Assembly: GCF_000312365.2 (NCBI RefSeq) | Contig: NZ_HG003686.1 | Span: forward strand, 371,366 to 435,365 | Source of the DNA: Anaerococcus provencensis | Lineage (GTDB): Bacteria; Bacillota; Clostridia; Tissierellales; Peptoniphilaceae | DNA: 64,000 bases | Direction of reading: 5' to 3' | Part shown: positions 60,482-64,000 of the stretch, one piece after another | Numbering within the stretch: the stretch's first letter is position 1 | Layout of the letters: each line of letters opens with the position of its first letter | Made by a program: the position numbers and the translations under genes | Notes under the pieces: model-generated | What the model was told of the DNA's origin: nothing | What the model saw: the letters and a program-made list of their open reading frames with translations, nothing else | Database searches by the model: none

Positions 60482-60622
60482 TATCTGTGGACTCTAGCGA
60501 TGATACTATGTTAGTGATGGTCTTTAGACTTCCTATACAAGAAAACTAGAATATAAAAGAATTGATCAAAATATCGACTAGTTAAATATTGTGTCAATTA
60601 TAAGGCGAAAGGCCTGAAAAGC

Positions 60623-60650
60623 TTGCAAATATTCAACATTGTCGTATAAT
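60623..60650 (+). promoter_or_regulatory. Promoter of the FMN-binding lipoprotein gene
   Basis: TTGCAA (60623-60628), 16-bp spacer, TATAAT (60645-60650), 72 bases before the ATG. Confidence 0.65.
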
Positions 60651-60660
60651 AACTGCGATA

Positions 60661-60676
60661 TTAACATCGTTGTTAA
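60661..60676 (+). promoter_or_regulatory. Palindromic operator downstream of the promoter
   Basis: TTAACATCGTTGTTAA is a near-perfect palindrome with the central CG usual for LacI/CcpA-type sites. It starts about 4 bases after the predicted transcription start, a repressing position. The binding protein is unknown. Confidence 0.45.
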
Positions 60677-60721
60677 AGTAAAAATAAATACATTTTAAAT
60701 GTATACATATAGGAGAGGAAA

Positions 60722-61132
60722 ATGAAAAATTTAAACAAGTTTGCCCTAGTAGCAGCTATGGCATTCACATTTGCAGCTTGTGGAAACAATGCAAATGAAG
60801 CAAAACCTGCTGATGAAGCAGACAAGACAGAAGAAACAACTGAAGAAACAGTTCCAGCAGAAGAAGCAGCACCAAAAGTAGGAGAAGGAACAGCTGCAGG
60901 TTACGGTGGAGACATCAAAGTAACAGTTCACTTTGGTAAAGATGGAAAAATCGAATCTATCGATACAGAACAAACAGAAACAGAAGGTGTAGGAGCAGAC
61001 GCTATTCCAGAACTAGAAAAAGCTGTTATCGAAGCTAACGGTACAGAAGGTGTTGACAACGTATCTGGAGCTACAGTAACATCTGAAGCATTCAAAGCAG
61101 CAGTTGATGACGCAATCACAAACGCGAAATAA
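60722..61132 (+). CDS. FMN-binding-domain lipoprotein
   Basis: A 136-residue lipoprotein with lipobox FAAC, a Glu/Thr/Ala-rich acidic linker and one FMN_bind domain. DNVSGATVTSEAF is the S/T-G-A-T-x-T/S motif where ApbE-type transferases attach FMN to Thr. AGGAGAGG precedes the ATG. It is probably a small surface electron carrier. The reductase 93 bases downstream carries the same domain, so the two may exchange electrons as PplA-like lipoproteins do in Listeria. No flavinyltransferase gene is in the window. Confidence 0.85.
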   Translation: MKNLNKFALVAAMAFTFAACGNNANEAKPADEADKTEETTEETVPAEEAAPKVGEGTAAGYGGDIKVTVHFGKDGKIESIDTEQTETEGVGADAIPELEKAVIEANGTEGVDNVSGATVTSEAFKAAVDDAITNAK

Positions 61133-61145
61133 TTAGTAAAAGATT

Positions 61146-61185
61146 AGCTATCTTTGACCTTTAAGCCAAAGGTAGCTGTTTTTTT
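61146..61185 (+). terminator. Intrinsic terminator after the FMN lipoprotein gene
   Basis: AGCTATCTTTG (61146-61156), loop, CAAAGGTAGCT (61167-61177), then GTTTTTTT. Confidence 0.9.
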
Positions 61186-61225
61186 GACATTATTTGTTAT
61201 AGGATTATCAATATAAGGAGGATAA

Positions 61226-63076
61226 ATGAACAAATTTAAAAGTTTAGCGATGGCCTTGGCCCTAACTTTAAGCCTGGCATCTTGTGGCAATCAAACACAG
61301 AATCAAACAAAAAACGATAGCCAAGTAAGCGAAGAGACACAAAGCGAAGATTCAAAAGAAACTACAGAAGAAACATCAGAAGATAAAACAGAAACAGCTG
61401 ATTATTCAGACATAACAGGTACATATAATGGCAAGGCTACTGGCTATGGATCAGACATAGAAGTGGCTGTTGATATTGAAAATGGCGTAATAACTGACAT
61501 AAAAACTACAGAAAACGAAACAAAGGCAGTAGGATCCCAAGCTCTTGAAAAGATGAGAGAAAGAGTAATCACCTCTAATAGCATAGACGTAGATAGGATA
61601 TCTGGAGCAACTATTTCCTCAGCAGCATTTTTATCAGCAATAGACGAAGCTTTGCAAACGGCAGGAATTGATGCTGATAAACTTGCCAAAGAAGATCTTG
61701 AAGATGAGAAAAAAGATTCTTATGATACAAGCGTTGTAGTAGTAGGAGCTGGTGGTGCTGGACTTTCTACAGCAATCGAGCTTGCTCAAAAGGGTGTAGA
61801 TGTAATGATTGTTGAAAAAGCAGGCATTACAGGTGGTAATACTGCCTATGCATCTGCAGGTATGAATGCCGCAGAAACCCGCCTACAAAAAGAAGAAAAT
61901 GTGCCAGATACAGTAGATCTTTTCGTAAAAGATACTATGGAAGGTGGCAAAAACTTAAACAATCCTGACCTAGTAAATATATTGGCAAGTGAATCTTCAG
62001 ATGCCATAGACTGGCTTGAAGAAAATGGAGTAGTGTTCAAACAATTGAAATTTTCAGGTGGACAAAGCGAGATGAGAACCCACGCTCCACTAAATGAGGA
62101 GGGCAAATCTATACCAGTTGGTTCATATTTGGTAGACAAATTGACCCAAAAAGCCAATGAACTTGGTATTGAAATAGTATATGATGCCAAGGTAAATGAA
62201 GTTATCATGGAAGATGGTAAGGCAAAGGGAGTAAAGGCAGAAACAAAAGATGGTTCTATCACAGTAAATGCTGATGCTGTAGTAATAGCAAGTGGTGGTT
62301 TTGGTGGCAACATGGATTTAATCACCCACTACAATCCTGACCTAGAGGGCTATGTATCAACCAATGCAAAATCAATAGAAGGTGATGCTATAGGATTTTT
62401 GGAAGAAATAGGTGCAAATTTCATTGATATGGACCAAATCCAAATCCACCCAACAGTTTACCAAAAAAACGGTTCACTAATCTCTGAAGGCTTACGTGGA
62501 GAGGGAGCAATCCTTGTAAATAGCAAGGGAGAAAGATTCTACAACGAACTAGAAACAAGAGATAATGTATCAGCAGCTATCCTTGACCAAGATGGCAAAA
62601 ACGCATGGCTAATAGTTGACCAAGGTATGTATGACCAATCAGCAACTATACAAAAATACGTAGAAAAAGGCTACATGGAAGAAGCAAGTGATATGAAAGC
62701 CTTAGCTGAACTAATAGGTTGTGATGAAGAAACTATAGCAAAAACTATAGAGGGCTGGAATGAGATTGTAAAAAATAACCAAGACCCAGACTTCGGTCGT
62801 GAAGGCATGGATACAGTAACAAGTGACCTATCCAAGGCTCCATACTATGCAGTACAAATAGCACCAGGTATCCACCACACCATGGGCGGAGTTGAAGTAA
62901 ACACAAAATCTGAAGTGATAGACAAAGATGGCAATCCAATCCCAGGCCTATATGCAGCAGGTGAAGTCACAGGAGGAGTTCACGGAGCAAATAGACTTGG
63001 TGGCAACGCAATCACAGATATAGTAGTATTTGGTAGAAATGCTGCAAAAAATGCTAGTGAATATATAGGTAAATAA
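61226..63076 (+). CDS. Extracellular flavin fumarate-reductase-like lipoprotein
   Basis: A 616-residue lipoprotein with lipobox LASC and an acidic linker. Residues ~60-140 are an FMN_bind domain with RISGATISSAAF. From ~165 comes a FAD_binding_2 domain: VVVVGAGGAGLSTAIELAQK, NTAYASAGMNA. Residues used by fumarate reductases are present: His in QIHPTVYQ, Arg in SEGLRGEGAILVN, His in GIHHTMGGVEVN, Arg in HGANRLGGNAITD. It should reduce fumarate (or a similar enoate such as urocanate) outside the membrane, receiving electrons through its FMN. AAGGAGGA precedes the ATG. Aspartase and fumarase at the left end could supply fumarate. Confidence 0.87.
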   Translation: MNKFKSLAMALALTLSLASCGNQTQNQTKNDSQVSEETQSEDSKETTEETSEDKTETADYSDITGTYNGKATGYGSDIEVAVDIENGVITDIKTTENETKAVGSQALEKMRERVITSNSIDVDRISGATISSAAFLSAIDEALQTAGIDADKLAKEDLEDEKKDSYDTSVVVVGAGGAGLSTAIELAQKGVDVMIVEKAGITGGNTAYASAGMNAAETRLQKEENVPDTVDLFVKDTMEGGKNLNNPDLVNILASESSDAIDWLEENGVVFKQLKFSGGQSEMRTHAPLNEEGKSIPVGSYLVDKLTQKANELGIEIVYDAKVNEVIMEDGKAKGVKAETKDGSITVNADAVVIASGGFGGNMDLITHYNPDLEGYVSTNAKSIEGDAIGFLEEIGANFIDMDQIQIHPTVYQKNGSLISEGLRGEGAILVNSKGERFYNELETRDNVSAAILDQDGKNAWLIVDQGMYDQSATIQKYVEKGYMEEASDMKALAELIGCDEETIAKTIEGWNEIVKNNQDPDFGREGMDTVTSDLSKAPYYAVQIAPGIHHTMGGVEVNTKSEVIDKDGNPIPGLYAAGEVTGGVHGANRLGGNAITDIVVFGRNAAKNASEYIGK

Positions 63077-63088
63077 AAGCAAAAAACA

Positions 63089-63125
63089 AAGCAAGTCTTA
63101 CATAATTTTGAGACTTGCTTTTTTT
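63089..63125 (+). terminator. Intrinsic terminator after the reductase gene
   Basis: AAGCAAGTCT (63089-63098), loop, AGACTTGCTT (63111-63120), then TTTTT. Confidence 0.92.
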
Positions 63126-63154
63126 GACTTGATTTTTATAGACTAATATCGTAT

Positions 63155-63658
63155 TTAGGATTTTATTTTAGATCGATTTATCTGTATTTGGTAGTTTATT
63201 AAAATAATCAAAGCTAGTGATAGTAGTGCATAAATAATATTTGAAATAAAATCTTCATTTTTCTTAGGAGTCAGAGATATAATAGCTTTATCTTTATATC
63301 TATCAATCTTTAATAGATTGTGATATTTAAAGTTGCTTGCCAAGGTATTTATTTCATCTTCATTAGAAATGAATCTATCATCCAAATGATAAAGATTAAA
63401 TATTGATGATTTACTATAAATAAATACATACTCTTTATTATCATTTAATCTATAGGCATACACAACACTGTAATTAGCTTCTTTTTTGTCGTCTAAAGTA
63501 TAGTTTTTTATATTTTCTGATTTTAGTATTTGTGAGTTTTTGGCTTCTAAATCATCATATTTAATTGTAAATATTTTATTTCCATTTAAGGTGAATAAAA
63601 AGATAAGAAGGATTATAAAAAAATATAAAATCGTCTTTTTATTTGAATTTGTATGCAT
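63155..63658 (-). CDS. Uncharacterised membrane-anchored protein
   Basis: A 167-residue protein with one N-terminal hydrophobic segment (ILYFFIILLIFLFTL), an extracytoplasmic Asn/Asp/Lys-rich middle and a C-terminal segment (IIYALLSLALIILINY). I recognise no family or motif. It is convergent with the reductase gene and divergent from the partial gene at the window's right edge. Confidence 0.55.
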   Translation of the reverse strand: MHTNSNKKTILYFFIILLIFLFTLNGNKIFTIKYDDLEAKNSQILKSENIKNYTLDDKKEANYSVVYAYRLNDNKEYVFIYSKSSIFNLYHLDDRFISNEDEINTLASNFKYHNLLKIDRYKDKAIISLTPKKNEDFISNIIYALLSLALIILINYQIQINRSKIKS

Positions 63659-63835
63659 AATTATTTGCTAGTTTCCTTAATAATTGCTTTTGTTATAATT
63701 GCAAAAATAGATTGTTTGTAATTGCTACTATAGATGAAAAAAATATACTTTAGGCTAATGTCACTGTCAATATAGTTAAAATTGCCTATTTTTAAAATTT
63801 GGGTAATCTTATATTAATAAGTAAAGGGGGGATCT

Positions 63836-64000
63836 ATGGCTGATATAATAAAATTTCCAAATTCTTCTGAAAATAGAAATGAAGTAAAAAGGTTTAGGGA
63901 AGAGTTAGAAAGGCTAATACTCGAAGAAGATAACTTGATATATATAGAATGTGAAAATATCAGAGCTAAATATATCAGAGAGTTTGGATCAAAAGAATAT
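63836..64000 (+). CDS. Start of an uncharacterised protein (cut by window end)
   Basis: ATG 63836 follows AAGGGGGG. The 55 codons seen encode a charged, probably helical N-terminus (VKRFREELERLILEEDNLIY, then CENIRAKYIREFGSKEY) without signal peptide. The gene runs off the window. A possible promoter (TGT-TATAAT, -10 at 63694-63699) lies upstream. No function can be given. Confidence 0.6.
   Translation, partial: MADIIKFPNSSENRNEVKRFREELERLILEEDNLIYIECENIRAKYIREFGSKEY

Noticed and set aside
60482-60622. Terminator for radA
   Set aside because: Only a 4-bp AGGC/GCCT stem without a U tract is seen near 60603; no credible terminator could be assigned.
1-64000. CRISPR arrays, tRNA or rRNA genes, prophage
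   Set aside because: No regularly spaced repeats, no tRNA-like cloverleaf or CCA-flanked sequence and no phage structural genes were found on reading both strands.

Overview
The window is a low-GC Gram-positive chromosome segment, most likely from an anaerobic coccus of the Peptoniphilaceae, with Anaerococcus the best guess. That guess rests on the codon and base use, AGGAGG-type ribosome sites, lipobox lipoproteins, xPKTG sortase signals, the ctsR-mcsA-mcsB-clpC operon, and a peptide and fumarate based metabolism. No rRNA, tRNA or CRISPR array was seen.

Layout. 1-590 is the end of a Cna_B surface protein. 901-3683 holds aspartase and fumarase (aspA-fumC). An IS150-like element (3728-5290) has inserted inside the fumC terminator hairpin. 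5604-7339 is panE-panB. The minus-strand block 13823-7468 is an ABC importer with an unknown protein, a PHP-type metallohydrolase, a HAD phosphatase and a DUF5684 membrane protein. 14020-17143 has two half-size ChrA proteins, ribokinase, a nucleoside hydrolase and a small membrane protein. 18702-17420 is panD-panC, followed by the wreck of a BASS-family transporter. 21657-18988 is a P-type cation ATPase behind a yybP-ykoY (Mn2+) riboswitch. An M42 peptidase, a LURP-one protein, two DUF2207 proteins, LemA, KtrAB potassium uptake and a frameshifted YugP-like metalloprotease follow.

31464-38262 holds an unidentified membrane transporter with an M20 amidohydrolase, then a Ugp-like ABC importer. 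38319-38570 is a strong candidate for an Fst/par-type I toxin-antitoxin module. 38823-40601 is a wall-anchored C69 dipeptidase. 40807-45261 is the CtsR regulon operon, with an McsB that has lost the arginine-kinase catalytic motifs. 45401-51244 is a maltodextrin ABC operon in which the MalF-like permease carries an unusual coiled-coil plus TM2-like N-terminal extension. A frameshifted GH13 glucosidase (malL) and a second copy of the operon's small membrane protein lie at 54624-56917.

Between them sits the most novel locus (51808-54519): an XRE regulator, an 18-codon ORF, a secreted caspase-like (clan CD) peptidase with a PepSY-like pro-region (frameshifted here), and a lipoprotein that is a free-standing copy of that pro-region. 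A 280-bp foldback/MITE-like element fills 56954-57232. The right end has ogt, gshA, radA, an FMN-binding lipoprotein and an extracellular flavin fumarate-reductase-like lipoprotein.

How the genes work together: aspartase makes fumarate from aspartate; fumarase interconverts fumarate and malate; the extracytoplasmic flavoproteins at the right end could use fumarate as electron acceptor. PanBECD form a complete pantothenate route split over two loci. Three single-nucleotide indels (yugP, the caspase-like gene, malL) break otherwise conserved genes; these may be true decay, phase variation or assembly errors, which the sequence alone cannot resolve.
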